Positions 53,244-61,511 of a stretch of DNA of 64,000 bases are shown here, piece after piece. The DNA lies in the NCBI RefSeq assembly GCF_014109725.1, contig NZ_CP058554.1, positions 2,914,001 to 2,978,000 of the forward strand, written 5' to 3'. The position numbers were made by a program, and so were the translations under genes. Positions within the stretch are counted from its first letter, which is position 1, and every line of letters begins with the position of its first letter. Below the pieces are notes generated by a model. That model made no database searches. It was not told the DNA's origin and saw only the letters and a list, made by a program, of their open reading frames with translations. This DNA is from Comamonas piscis. Lineage in GTDB: Bacteria; Pseudomonadota; Gammaproteobacteria; Burkholderiales; Burkholderiaceae_C.

Positions 53244-53909
53244 ATGCGAATTCTGGTGGTTGAAGACGATGCCGAGCTGGCCGCGCAAATGGAGCAGGCG
53301 CTGGTGCGTGCCGGTTTTTCGGTCGATGTGGAGGCCGATGGCGATGCGGCATCGTTTGCGGGCAGCACCGAGCAGTACGATGCCGCCGTGCTGGACTTGG
53401 GCTTGCCCCAGCGCGACGGGCTGACGGTGCTGCGCGACTGGCGCGAGGCCGGCTGCCAGTGGCCGGTGCTGATCCTGACCGCGCGCAACCGCTGGAGCGA
53501 CAAGGTCGCCGGCTTTGGCGCCGGTGCCGACGACTACCTGACCAAGCCCTTTATGCTGGACGAGGTGGTGCTGCGCCTGCGCGCCATGCTGCGCCGCACC
53601 GCCGGCAGTGCCGCCACCGTGCTGCGCGCTGGCTGCCTGGAATACGATGTGACCGCAGGCCGCTTTTCGCAGGATGGGCAGGGGCTGCAGCTGACGGCGC
53701 AGGAGCACAAGATTCTGGCCTACCTGATGCACCACCCCAACCGTGTGCTCTCGCGCACCGAGATCAGCGAACATGTCTATGCCCGCGATCTGGACCCGGA
53801 CTCCAACACCCTCGATGTGCTGATTGGCCGCATACGGCGCAAGCTGCAGCAGTCGGATCTGTTGGTGACCGAGCGGGGCCAGGGCTTCCGCCTCAACGCG
53901 CCCGGCTAG
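53244..53909 (+). CDS. OmpR-family response regulator
   Basis: A 221-residue response regulator. The receiver domain has acidic E8-D9-D10, the phosphoacceptor D51 (VLDLGLP) and K101 (LTKPF); the C-terminal winged helix (about 125-220) has the RTEISEHVYARDLDPDSNTLDVLIGRIRRKL recognition region. It resembles QseB/TctD/PmrA regulators. It is cotranscribed with the PepSY gene and with the sensor kinase, which starts 21 bases after the stop. Confidence 0.94.
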   Translation: MRILVVEDDAELAAQMEQALVRAGFSVDVEADGDAASFAGSTEQYDAAVLDLGLPQRDGLTVLRDWREAGCQWPVLILTARNRWSDKVAGFGAGADDYLTKPFMLDEVVLRLRAMLRRTAGSAATVLRAGCLEYDVTAGRFSQDGQGLQLTAQEHKILAYLMHHPNRVLSRTEISEHVYARDLDPDSNTLDVLIGRIRRKLQQSDLLVTERGQGFRLNAPG

Positions 53910-53930
53910 CGCCGCTATTAACCCAGCGCC

Positions 53931-55379
53931 ATGGCCTTACTCCTCAGCCCTGCCTCTGCGCGGATGCCCACGCGGCGCTGGTCGCTGGCCGCGCGCATCG
54001 CTGCCTTGGTGATCGGGCCCAGCTTGCTGGTGATGGTGCTGGGCGGTTGGTGGCTGCGCTATGAGGTGCATGCCAGCTTGCTGGGCAGCATGTCTCGCAC
54101 CTTGGAGGAAAAGTCCGAGCGCATCAACGCCAGGCTGGCGCTGCTACCCGATGGCCGGGTGCAGGAGACCGCTGGCGGGAGTGACGAGTTCAGCGCGATT
54201 TTCTCGGGCTGGTACTGGCAGCTCCAGGGCCAGGCCGCTGCGCAACTGCGCACCGCTGCCACCCCGCTGGTGCTGGCCCGCTCACGCTCGCTGTGGGACC
54301 AGCCGGATCTGGTTATCAGCCCCGGCACCCTGTGGGGCAGCGAACGGCTACAGCAGGCGGTGGGCCCGCAAAAGGAGCCGCTCTTGGTGCAGCATTTTGC
54401 GGTGCAGCTGAGTGCAGGTGCGGCACCGATGTACCTGCAGGTCTATGGGCCGGCGCAACCGCTGATGGCCAGCTTGCGCAGAATCGACCAGATTCTCGCC
54501 ATCACCTGCGCCATGCTGCTGCTGGTCATGGGGGCCTTGGTATGGCTGCAACTGCGGGTAGGGCTGGCGCCGCTCAAGCGCTTGGTGGATGTGATCGCTA
54601 GCCTGGGCAAGCCGGTGCCAGGGGCGGCGCCCGCCACCGAACAGATTGCGCAACTGCCACTGGGCGCAGACTTGCAGCCCTTGCAGCAGGAATTGGCTGC
54701 CTTGTTGGCGCGCAATACCCAGGTGGTGGAGCGCTCACGCTCGCACGCGGCCGACCTGAACCATGCGCTGAAAAAACCCTTGTCGCTGCTGATGGCCCAT
54801 GCGGGCAGTGGCGATGCGCTGCCGGCTGCCATGGTGCTGCAGCAAACCACGGCCATGGCGCGGCTGATTGACCGCTACCAGGCCCGTACCTTCAGCGACG
54901 CGACCCTGGTGCATGGCACAAGTGCTGGCCTCCCAGTCGATGTGCTGGCCTGCGCACAGCAGATGCTGGCGATGCTGCGACAGCTGCACCAGGCCAGCGA
55001 CCTGGACTGGCAACTGGTGGACGCGGGCAGCCCGCTGTGGTGGCGGGGCGAGCGGGCCGATCTGGAAGAGTTGCTGGGCAATCTTTTGGACAACGCCGGC
55101 AAATGGGCGGCGTCCCAGGTGCGCTTGACGGTGCGGGGCAACGCAGCCCAAGGCCTGATGCTGCTGGTGGAAGACGATGGCCCGGGCATGACCGACGCGC
55201 AAATGCAGGCGGCCGGCGAACGGGGCAAACGCTTTGATGAATCGGTCGCTGGCACCGGCTTGGGCCTGTCGATTGCGCAGCACATTGTGCAGGGTTACGA
55301 CGGCCAACTGCAGCTGCGCAAAAGCGAGGCCTTGAAAGGCTTGATGGTGCGCGTCGACATGGCCGGGGTGCTGGCCTGA
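53931..55379 (+). CDS. membrane sensor histidine kinase
   Basis: A 482-residue kinase partner of the preceding regulator. Two membrane helices (about residues 20-42 and 188-206) flank a periplasmic sensor of some 145 residues. The phosphorylated His is in DLNHALKKPL (H278), the N box is NLLDNAGKWA, and the G boxes are DDGPGM and GTGLGLSIA. A divergent H-box with ALKKPL in place of the usual ELRTPL is seen in TctE/PhoQ-like kinases. The stimulus is unknown, and the linked PepSY protein is a candidate input. Confidence 0.93.
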   Translation: MALLLSPASARMPTRRWSLAARIAALVIGPSLLVMVLGGWWLRYEVHASLLGSMSRTLEEKSERINARLALLPDGRVQETAGGSDEFSAIFSGWYWQLQGQAAAQLRTAATPLVLARSRSLWDQPDLVISPGTLWGSERLQQAVGPQKEPLLVQHFAVQLSAGAAPMYLQVYGPAQPLMASLRRIDQILAITCAMLLLVMGALVWLQLRVGLAPLKRLVDVIASLGKPVPGAAPATEQIAQLPLGADLQPLQQELAALLARNTQVVERSRSHAADLNHALKKPLSLLMAHAGSGDALPAAMVLQQTTAMARLIDRYQARTFSDATLVHGTSAGLPVDVLACAQQMLAMLRQLHQASDLDWQLVDAGSPLWWRGERADLEELLGNLLDNAGKWAASQVRLTVRGNAAQGLMLLVEDDGPGMTDAQMQAAGERGKRFDESVAGTGLGLSIAQHIVQGYDGQLQLRKSEALKGLMVRVDMAGVLA

Positions 55380-55399
55380 TCGTAGGACTGTTGGGATGC

Positions 55400-55762
55400 T
55401 CAGCCGCCCAGCCGCACCACCGGCGTAAAGCCACCAAAAATCATGCGTTTGCCATCAAAAGGCATATTGGCCGGCTGCATATCTGCCAGCCGTGGATCCG
55501 CCATGACCGCGGCATTGATACGGTCGCGCTCGGCGCGCGAGGTGTAGACAATCCAGGAAAAGCAGGCGACCTCATCGGACTGCAGCTTGACGGCCATCGG
55601 GAAGGACGTGTGTTCACCGTCCGGCACATCGTCGCCCACACATTCCCAGTACTGCAGCGCGCCATACTCCATCCAGACCTTGCCGGCGGCCTCGGCCATG
55701 GTTCGGTAGGCATCCAGATTGGCAAGGGGCACGGGGATTACAAATCCATCGACATAGGGCAT
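55400..55762 (-). CDS. DUF1428 family protein
   Basis: A 120-residue dimeric alpha/beta-barrel-type small protein matching DUF1428: MPYVDGFVIPVPLANLDAYR at the start, an EYGALQYWEC stretch and a KRMIFGGFTPV C-terminus. The function of the family is unknown. CAGGAGA precedes the ATG. It is the last gene of a leftward trio with an SRPBCC protein and a VOC protein. Confidence 0.9.
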   Translation of the reverse strand: MPYVDGFVIPVPLANLDAYRTMAEAAGKVWMEYGALQYWECVGDDVPDGEHTSFPMAVKLQSDEVACFSWIVYTSRAERDRINAAVMADPRLADMQPANMPFDGKRMIFGGFTPVVRLGG

Positions 55763-55804
55763 GGCGGTCTCCTGAGCGCCAGCGGCGCTGCTCTAAACAA
55801 AGGG

Positions 55805-56272
55805 CTACAGCGTGGCAGCCAGGGCCTCCAGCTGGTCGGTGCTTATGCCCCAGCCAGTGTGGAAGCCCATGGCCTCATGCTGTTTGCGGGTCTCCTCGCT
55901 CCAATGCCGCACGGTGGCGGTATAGCGGGTCTGGTCCCCTTCGGGCTCAAACGCGATGATGGCCGTCATGAAGGGCTTGGCGCTGGGCACCCAGCCAGCG
56001 GTATAGGCATCGGTAAACACCAGCTTGCGGTTGGGCACCACCTCTAGGTACACCCCCGCATTGGGGTACTGGTTGCCCTGCGGGTCGCACATCACAATCT
56101 GGCTGCCGCCGCCGACGCGCACATCCACCTCGGCGCTGGCAATCGTCCAGGGCTTGGGCACAAACCACTGAGTGAGCAGGGCCGGCTCGGTCCAGCAGCG
56201 GAAGAGGGTGGCCGCTGGGGCGTTGATCAAGCGGTTGAGCACAAGATCCTGGGGATGGGGCTGTACAGACAT
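55805..56272 (-). CDS. SRPBCC/AHSA1 domain protein
   Basis: A 155-residue ligand-binding domain protein of the SRPBCC (START-like) superfamily, AHSA1 subfamily. Hallmarks are VLNRLINAPAATLFRCWTEP at the N-terminus, PKPWTIASAEVDVRVGG, and the MGFHTGWGISTDQLEALA C-terminal helix. The cavity binds a small hydrophobic ligand in relatives; here it is unknown. It lies between the VOC and DUF1428 genes (42-base gaps each). Confidence 0.88.
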   Translation of the reverse strand: MSVQPHPQDLVLNRLINAPAATLFRCWTEPALLTQWFVPKPWTIASAEVDVRVGGGSQIVMCDPQGNQYPNAGVYLEVVPNRKLVFTDAYTAGWVPSAKPFMTAIIAFEPEGDQTRYTATVRHWSEETRKQHEAMGFHTGWGISTDQLEALAATL

Positions 56273-56314
56273 GGTGGGCGGCTCAGAAGCTAGGTTGTAG
56301 GGTTGCGGAATAGG

Positions 56315-56776
56315 TCAGGCGGCAGGTTGTTGCGTTTGCGCATTCACCATCCAGGGGATACCAAAGCGGTCGGTCACCATGCCAAAGCCGGGCGACCAGA
56401 AGGTGGCTGCGAAGGGCATGCTGACCTGGCCGCCTTCGGCCAAGCCGGCAAACACCCGCTCGCCGTCGGCGGCGGAATCCACGCCGATCGATACCCACAT
56501 CCCTTGGGGCTTGAGGTAGCCACCGCCACAGCTCTCGGCGCTGACGCCGGGCAGGGCAGGCAGCGTGTCGGAGGCCATGATGGCCTGGCTGCCCACTTGC
56601 AGATGGGCATGCATCAGGCGCGATTGCGCCTCGGGGGGCAGCGGCGGCATGCCTTCGCTGGGGGGCATATCGCTAAAGCGCATTTGGTGGGTGATCTGGC
56701 CGCCAAACAGCTGGGCGTAGAAGGCCATGGCTTCCGCGCATTGGCCATCAAAATTCAGATAGGGGATGAACTGCAT
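56315..56776 (-). CDS. VOC family protein, PhnB-like
   Basis: A 153-residue vicinal-oxygen-chelate-fold protein of the PhnB/glyoxalase-like type. It opens with QFIPYLNFDGQCAEAMAFYA and has FGGQITHQMRF, IMASDTLP and the C-terminal FGMVTDRFGIPWMVN. Metal ligands are not conserved enough to name a reaction; PhnB-like members often have no known activity. AGGAGA precedes the ATG at 56776. It is the first gene of the VOC-SRPBCC-DUF1428 unit. Confidence 0.88.
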   Translation of the reverse strand: MQFIPYLNFDGQCAEAMAFYAQLFGGQITHQMRFSDMPPSEGMPPLPPEAQSRLMHAHLQVGSQAIMASDTLPALPGVSAESCGGGYLKPQGMWVSIGVDSAADGERVFAGLAEGGQVSMPFAATFWSPGFGMVTDRFGIPWMVNAQTQQPAA

Positions 56777-56961
56777 CTGTGTCTCCTGATCGTGGGTCAG
56801 CCATTCTGGGCTTGGCCCGGTGCGGCTGTCCATCTCCAAATCGTGATGACGGTGTCTGAATGTAAACCTCATGGGCATTGCGCTGCGCAGGCATGCCGGA
56901 CTGGGGTGGCAATGCTTCAGTCCTGCCGTATGCTGGGCGCCTGCCTTTCACCGCTTTATAT

Positions 56962-57735
56962 ATGCCTCTTGATTCCTTGCATGCACCCGCTGATCCCTAC
57001 AGCACCGATCCAGACATCGCCAGCCTGCGCCGGCGCTTGCAGGCTGCGCGCCATGTGCTGGTGTTGACAGGGGCTGGGGCCAGTGCCGAATCTGGCGTGC
57101 CGACGTTTAGGGACGCGCAAACTGGCTACTGGGCGCAGTTTAGCCCCGAGGAGATGGCGAGCGAGGCCGGGTTTTTGGCCCATCCGCAGCGGGTATGGGA
57201 CTGGTACCAGTACCGCCGCGATCTGATCCGCCAGGTGCAGCCCAATGCCGGCCATGTGGCGCTGGCGCAATGGCAGGGCCGCAACCCGGGCCGAATGACA
57301 CTGGTCACCCAGAATGTGGATGGCCTGCACCAGCGCGCTGGCAGTGCGCCGGTGCTGTGCCTGCATGGCAACCTGATGGAGAACCGCTGGCTGCTGCCGC
57401 CCAAACCCTGCTGCGATGCCCGCTTTACCGAAGGCGATGCACCGCCCCAGTGCCCCGGTTGCGGCAACTACCTGCGCCCCGGCGTGGTCTGGTTTGGCGA
57501 GGCCTTGCCCCATGCGGAGCTGCAGCAGGCCCAGGATGCGGCCAAGGCCTGTGACCTGATGCTGGTGATCGGCACCTCCGGCCATGTGTATCCTGCGGCT
57601 GGCTTGGCCCATATTGCTGCCCGGGGCGGCGCGCATGTGGTGGTCATCAACCCCGAGCCGACGGTGCTGGACAGCGTGGCCGACCAGTGCTGGCGCCTGC
57701 CATCGGCGCAGATCTTGCCGGCCTTGCTGGCCTAG
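56962..57735 (+). CDS. sirtuin (NAD-dependent protein deacylase)
   Basis: A 257-residue SIR2-family deacylase. NAD-binding motifs are GAGASAESGVPTFRDAQTG (near residue 29) and TQNVDGLHQRAG (about 115, with catalytic His shortly after in CLHGN). The zinc site is formed by PCCDARF and CPGCG, and GTSGHVYPAAG closes the cofactor pocket. CobB is the E. coli relative; the acyl preference is undetermined. The ATG at 56962 gives the family start. Confidence 0.93.
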   Translation: MPLDSLHAPADPYSTDPDIASLRRRLQAARHVLVLTGAGASAESGVPTFRDAQTGYWAQFSPEEMASEAGFLAHPQRVWDWYQYRRDLIRQVQPNAGHVALAQWQGRNPGRMTLVTQNVDGLHQRAGSAPVLCLHGNLMENRWLLPPKPCCDARFTEGDAPPQCPGCGNYLRPGVVWFGEALPHAELQQAQDAAKACDLMLVIGTSGHVYPAAGLAHIAARGGAHVVVINPEPTVLDSVADQCWRLPSAQILPALLA

Positions 57736-57739
57736 TTTT

Positions 57740-58702
57740 TTAAGTCTCAGCGCTGGCGGTGTTGAGCGTGGCCATCGCATCGGCATCCAGCTGCAACTGG
57801 CTGGCGCGGATAAGGGACTGCAGCTGCTCCAGATTGCTGGCGCTGGCAATGGGCGAGGCAATGCCAGGCTGGCGCATCACCCAGGCCACAGCCACCTCGC
57901 CCAAGGGGGCCTCCAGGCGGTTGCTAACTTGCTCCAGCGCGGCCAGAATGCGCAGGCCCCGGTCGTTCAGATAGAGCTGGGTGGTTTTGGCGCCGCGCGG
58001 GCTTTTGCGAGCATCGTCGGCAGTGCGGTATTTTCCAGTCAAAAAGCCGGCAGCCAGGCTGTAGAAGTTGATGACGCCGACGCCGCGCTCCACGCACAGC
58101 GGCTGTAGTTCTTGCTCGAACACGGCCCGGTCATACAGGTTGTAGAGCGGCTGCAGGCTCTCGTAACGGGCCAGGCCATGCTGCTCGCTTATGTTCAGCG
58201 CTTCGGCCAGGCGGGCGGCACTGTAGTTGCTGGCGCCAACTGCCCGTACCTTGCCCTCGGCAATCAGCTCGCCAAAGGTGCCCATTACATCGGCCAACGG
58301 CACTTGCGGGTCGTCGTCATGCGACTGGTAAAGGTCGATGTAGTCGGTCTGCAGGCGCTGCAACGAGGCATCAACTGCCTGGCGAATATATTCCGGCCGC
58401 AGGCCGACCTTGCCATCGCCCATGTCCTTGCCGACCTTGGTGGCCAGCACCACTTGTGCGCGTTTGCCGGAGCTGCGCAGCCATTGGCCCAACACCCGCT
58501 CAGATTCGCCACCGCTGTGGCCGGGCGCCCAACGCGAATACACATCGGCGGTATCGACAAAGTTCATGCCGGCATCCAACCAGGCATCGAGCAGGCGAAA
58601 ACTCATCGCCTCGTCGGCCGTCCAGCCAAATACATTGCCGCCCAGGCACAGGGGCGAGACTTGCAGGGAGGATCGGCCAAGAGAACGCAGGGGTGTAGTC
58701 AT
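57740..58702 (-). CDS. aldo/keto reductase
   Basis: A 320-residue NADPH-dependent oxidoreductase with the AKR barrel. The catalytic tetrad is visible: D in FVDTADVY (about residue 51), Y in the same segment, K in LATKVGKD (about 87) and H in DLYQSHDDD (about 126). Substrates are unknown. The ATG at 58702 is the family start. It reads toward the convergent sirtuin gene, with only four bases between them. Confidence 0.93.
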   Translation of the reverse strand: MTTPLRSLGRSSLQVSPLCLGGNVFGWTADEAMSFRLLDAWLDAGMNFVDTADVYSRWAPGHSGGESERVLGQWLRSSGKRAQVVLATKVGKDMGDGKVGLRPEYIRQAVDASLQRLQTDYIDLYQSHDDDPQVPLADVMGTFGELIAEGKVRAVGASNYSAARLAEALNISEQHGLARYESLQPLYNLYDRAVFEQELQPLCVERGVGVINFYSLAAGFLTGKYRTADDARKSPRGAKTTQLYLNDRGLRILAALEQVSNRLEAPLGEVAVAWVMRQPGIASPIASASNLEQLQSLIRASQLQLDADAMATLNTASAET

Positions 58703-58837
58703 AGTTGGTGCAAGCGTGGAGGCCCCGCAGGGCGGAGCAAACATTATGCGACCCGGCTTGCAGCTATGCCATCGTTGATGCAGCGCAAACGGCTCGCAAT
58801 CGTCACATGCGGGCCAGTGGCCCAGTCCCTGGACAGT

Positions 58838-58866
58838 TTGCCGGGCCATGCGTTTTAGAGTAAGTT
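58838..58866 (+). promoter_or_regulatory. candidate sigma-70 promoter of the UspA gene
   Basis: TTGCCG and TAAGTT are spaced 17 bases apart, placing a start site about 25 bases before the uspA ATG. Both hexamers are imperfect. Confidence 0.4.
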
Positions 58867-58896
58867 ATGTAGGCAACAACAAAAAGGAGTGACGCC

Positions 58897-59334
58897 ATGT
58901 TTAAACATATTCTGGTTCCGGTCGATGGTTCAGCCACCTCCATGCTCGCGGTCAGCAAGGCCGCAGGCCTCGCCAAGGCCTTTGGCAGCCAGGTCACCGC
59001 TGTCTATGTGATCGATCCCTATCCCTTCACCGGTGTGGGCGCCGATTTTGCCTATGGCCAGGCGCAGTACCTGTCTGCCGCCACTGCCGATGCGCACACG
59101 GCCCTAGATGCGGTGAAAACCGCGATGGAGCAGGCGGGCATCGCCGTCGATGCCGTCATGGGTGAGGGCCACTCCGTGCATGACGGCGTGATGGAGGCCG
59201 TCAAAACCACGGGTGCTGACCTGATTGTGATGGGCTCGCATGGCCGCAAAGGCTTGGAAAAGCTGGTGCTGGGCAGCGTCACGCAGCGAGTGTTGAGCGA
59301 CAGCACGATCCCTGTGCTCGTCGTCCGCCAATAA
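58897..59334 (+). CDS. universal stress protein, UspA family
   Basis: A 145-residue UspA domain protein. The ATP-binding signature at the C-terminus is present: GSHGRKGLEKLVLGSVTQRV (G-x2-G-x9-G-S/T pattern) followed by PVLVVR. It is the single-domain type linked to stress survival. AAAAGGAGTGACGCC gives a strong ribosome site before the ATG. It is monocistronic. Confidence 0.94.
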   Translation: MFKHILVPVDGSATSMLAVSKAAGLAKAFGSQVTAVYVIDPYPFTGVGADFAYGQAQYLSAATADAHTALDAVKTAMEQAGIAVDAVMGEGHSVHDGVMEAVKTTGADLIVMGSHGRKGLEKLVLGSVTQRVLSDSTIPVLVVRQ

Positions 59335-59340
59335 AACCTG

Positions 59341-59365
59341 CTCGCCGCGTTTTATACGCGGCGAG
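59341..59365 (+). terminator. hairpin after the UspA gene
   Basis: A perfect 10-bp stem (59341-59350 with 59356-59365, five-base loop) starts six bases after the stop. A pyrimidine-rich but T-poor tail follows, so termination strength is uncertain. Confidence 0.6.
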
Positions 59366-59457
59366 TCCCCTCCCTCCACCCAGCGTGCTGCCCAATCTTG
59401 TGCAGCACGCAATGCTTTTGCAGCCGCCGTAAGCTCGCCCGCTTGACGGAGATTTTG

Positions 59458-60207
59458 ATGCAGTCCTTTCCCCCTCCTTATTGCGATGCCGACCAAGTGG
59501 ACGGCACCTTGCGTGCTTATGGCTATGCGGTGCTGAGCCCGGCAGCGGTGGCCCAGTGGGCGGGTAGCCCACCGGCAGAGATGGCAGCGCTCGGCAGCCA
59601 TTGGGAGGGCATGCCGCATGATGCGTACCTCAAAGATGGCGGCCGCTACCGCAAGCGCCGCCATTCCTGTTATGTGGTGCACGATGGCCAGGTGGAGGCT
59701 GTGGCCCACCGTGCCCACTGGCAACCGGTGGAGTACAACGCCTTGCATGGCGGCATGCAGCGCTGGTTTGAGCCGGTCGAAGCCGCTTCCAAAAACCTGC
59801 CCGCCTGGAACCACATCCTGCAGGCGCTGGGGCGCACGGCACAGGCGCTGTTTGCCAGCGATAGCGCTGAGCCCTGGTACACCGAAGCCCACCAGTTCCG
59901 CATTGACACGGCCGAAGGCATTGGCCGGCCCACACCCGAGGGCGCGCACCGCGATGGTGTGGACCTGGTCGCCGTGTTCCTGGTGGCGCGCGAAGGCATC
60001 AAAGGCGGCGAAACCCGGGTGTTTGATGCCCAAGGGCCGCAAGGCCTGCGCTTTACCTTGACGGAGCCCTGGTCGCTGATGCTGCTGGACGATGCCCGCA
60101 TGATCCATGAGAGCACGCCGATCCAGCCGCTGGGCGAAGCCGCAGGCCACCGCGATACCTTGGTGGTCACCTTGCGCCGGCAAGCGTTTCAGGGCGACGG
60201 CGTTTAG
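59458..60207 (+). CDS. 2-oxoglutarate/Fe(II) dioxygenase, PF10014 type
   Basis: A 249-residue protein of the 2OG-Fe dioxygenase family 2, a group that includes amino-acid hydroxylases such as Bacillus isoleucine dioxygenase. The iron site can be read as H-x-D in AHRDGVD (near residue 163) with a distal His in ARMIHESTP, and GGETRVF follows the first pair. The substrate is unknown. CGGAG precedes the ATG by six bases. Confidence 0.85.
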   Translation: MQSFPPPYCDADQVDGTLRAYGYAVLSPAAVAQWAGSPPAEMAALGSHWEGMPHDAYLKDGGRYRKRRHSCYVVHDGQVEAVAHRAHWQPVEYNALHGGMQRWFEPVEAASKNLPAWNHILQALGRTAQALFASDSAEPWYTEAHQFRIDTAEGIGRPTPEGAHRDGVDLVAVFLVAREGIKGGETRVFDAQGPQGLRFTLTEPWSLMLLDDARMIHESTPIQPLGEAAGHRDTLVVTLRRQAFQGDGV

Positions 60208-60244
60208 GCCGCGCCATACCAGCAGCCCACGATGGGGCGGTCAC

Positions 60245-60272
60245 AAAAAAGGGCACCTCATGAGGTGCCCTT
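60245..60272 (-). terminator. Rho-independent terminator of the second Bug receptor gene
   Basis: A near-perfect palindrome (60249-60260 with 60261-60272, minimal loop) is followed on the minus strand by a run of U residues. It lies 21 bases beyond the receptor stop, and may also serve the dioxygenase gene. Confidence 0.88.
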
Positions 60273-60293
60273 GTCGTATCCAAGCCTTGCGGC

Positions 60294-61280
60294 TTACTGG
60301 ATGGTCGCGCCGGAGGCTTCAACAATCGCCTTGGCGTCCTGGAAGTCCTTGTGGAAGAATTTGTCAAAGTCGGACGAGGACATGGCTTGTGGCTCGGCGC
60401 CTTGGGCCAGGATGGCGTCCTGCACTTCCTTCATGCCCAGCAGCTTGTTGACTTCGGTGTTGAGCTTGCTGACGATGGGCGTGGGCAGGTTCTTGGGGCC
60501 GAACAGGCCGTACCAGGTGCTCACGTCAAAGCCCTTCATACCCAGCTCGGCGACAGTGGGAACATCCGGCAACGAGGTGCTGCGCTTGGCGGAGGTAACA
60601 GCCAGCGGGCGCAGCTTGCCGGCCTTGATCTGGCCAATGGCCGAGGGCACCGAAGACACCAGCAGATCGACATTGCCGGACAGGGTATCGAGCAGCGCGG
60701 GGTTGGAGCCCTTGTAAGGCACGTGGGTCAGCTTCACGCCTGCGGCTTTTTCAAACAGCACGCCCGCGATATGGATGCTGGTGCCGTTGCCGGGCGATCC
60801 GTAGGTGATCTTGCCGGGATCGGCTTTGGCCGCAGCAATCACATCGCTCAAGGTCTTGTACTTGCTGTTTTCTGCAGTGGCGATGATCACCGGCGAATAG
60901 GCAATATGGGCAATCGGGGTCAGGTCCTTGGCGGGGTTCCAGGGCAGGCCCTTGTACAGGTAGTAGCCCAGAACCACATTGTCCTTTTGGCCCATCACGA
61001 TGTCATAACCGGTGGGCTGGGCCTTGGCCACTTCGCTGATGCCGATGGTGCCGCCAGCGCCGGCGCGGTTGTCTGCGACCACCGTCCAGTGGTTTTGCTC
61101 GTTCAGCTTTTGCGCAATGATGCGCGAAAGAATATCGGTGCCACCGCCTGGCGGGAACGGCACTACCATGCGCACCGGCTTGCTGCCGGGGTAATCGGTG
61201 GCCGGGCCTTGCGCCATGGCGCCAGAAGCCATTCCCACCGTGAGGGCCACGGCGGTGCATTGCAAAATCTGTTTCATCAT
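60294..61280 (-). CDS. Bug-family tripartite tricarboxylate transporter receptor (second copy)
   Basis: A 328-residue periplasmic receptor like the one at 9068. The signal peptide runs through MKQILQCTAVALTVGMASGAMA. Markers are MVVPFPPGGGTDILSR, DNRAGAGGTIGISE and HVPYKGSNPALLD. AAGGAGAC lies before tandem ATGs at 61280/61277. There are no tctA/tctB genes here, so it is another orphan receptor. Sequence differences from the first suggest different ligands. Confidence 0.93.
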   Translation of the reverse strand: MMKQILQCTAVALTVGMASGAMAQGPATDYPGSKPVRMVVPFPPGGGTDILSRIIAQKLNEQNHWTVVADNRAGAGGTIGISEVAKAQPTGYDIVMGQKDNVVLGYYLYKGLPWNPAKDLTPIAHIAYSPVIIATAENSKYKTLSDVIAAAKADPGKITYGSPGNGTSIHIAGVLFEKAAGVKLTHVPYKGSNPALLDTLSGNVDLLVSSVPSAIGQIKAGKLRPLAVTSAKRSTSLPDVPTVAELGMKGFDVSTWYGLFGPKNLPTPIVSKLNTEVNKLLGMKEVQDAILAQGAEPQAMSSSDFDKFFHKDFQDAKAIVEASGATIQ

Positions 61281-61371
61281 TTTTTTGTCTCCTTGAGGGT
61301 CACACCTTCGCATGGCTTGTGCATGGCGGGCAGGGTGGGTAGTTGCATAAACAGCCAAAGGGGTGATGATG

Positions 61372-61395
61372 TATGCCATCACGCCAGGTGGCATA
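61372..61395. promoter_or_regulatory. inverted repeat TATGCCA-N10-TGGCATA upstream of the Bug receptor gene
   Basis: A 7-bp inverted repeat with a 10-base spacer lies 92-115 bases before the Bug start and about 117 bases before the peroxiredoxin start. Its size and symmetry fit a dimeric repressor operator. No regulator gene is adjacent. Confidence 0.45.
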
Positions 61396-61511
61396 TTCTA
61401 GAGGCTGTGGTGCGGAGTGATGTGGCGCAAGCGTGTTGCAGTATGCAAAACAGGGCTAGGCACAAATGCCCAGCCTCCAGGCGTGTGTAGATGACAACAG
61501 AAGGATCGACA

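Noticed and set aside
57718..57741. Short GGCC hairpin with T-run at the end of the sirtuin gene as a terminator
   Set aside because: The stem has only four strong pairs and lies within the coding end, so support is too weak.
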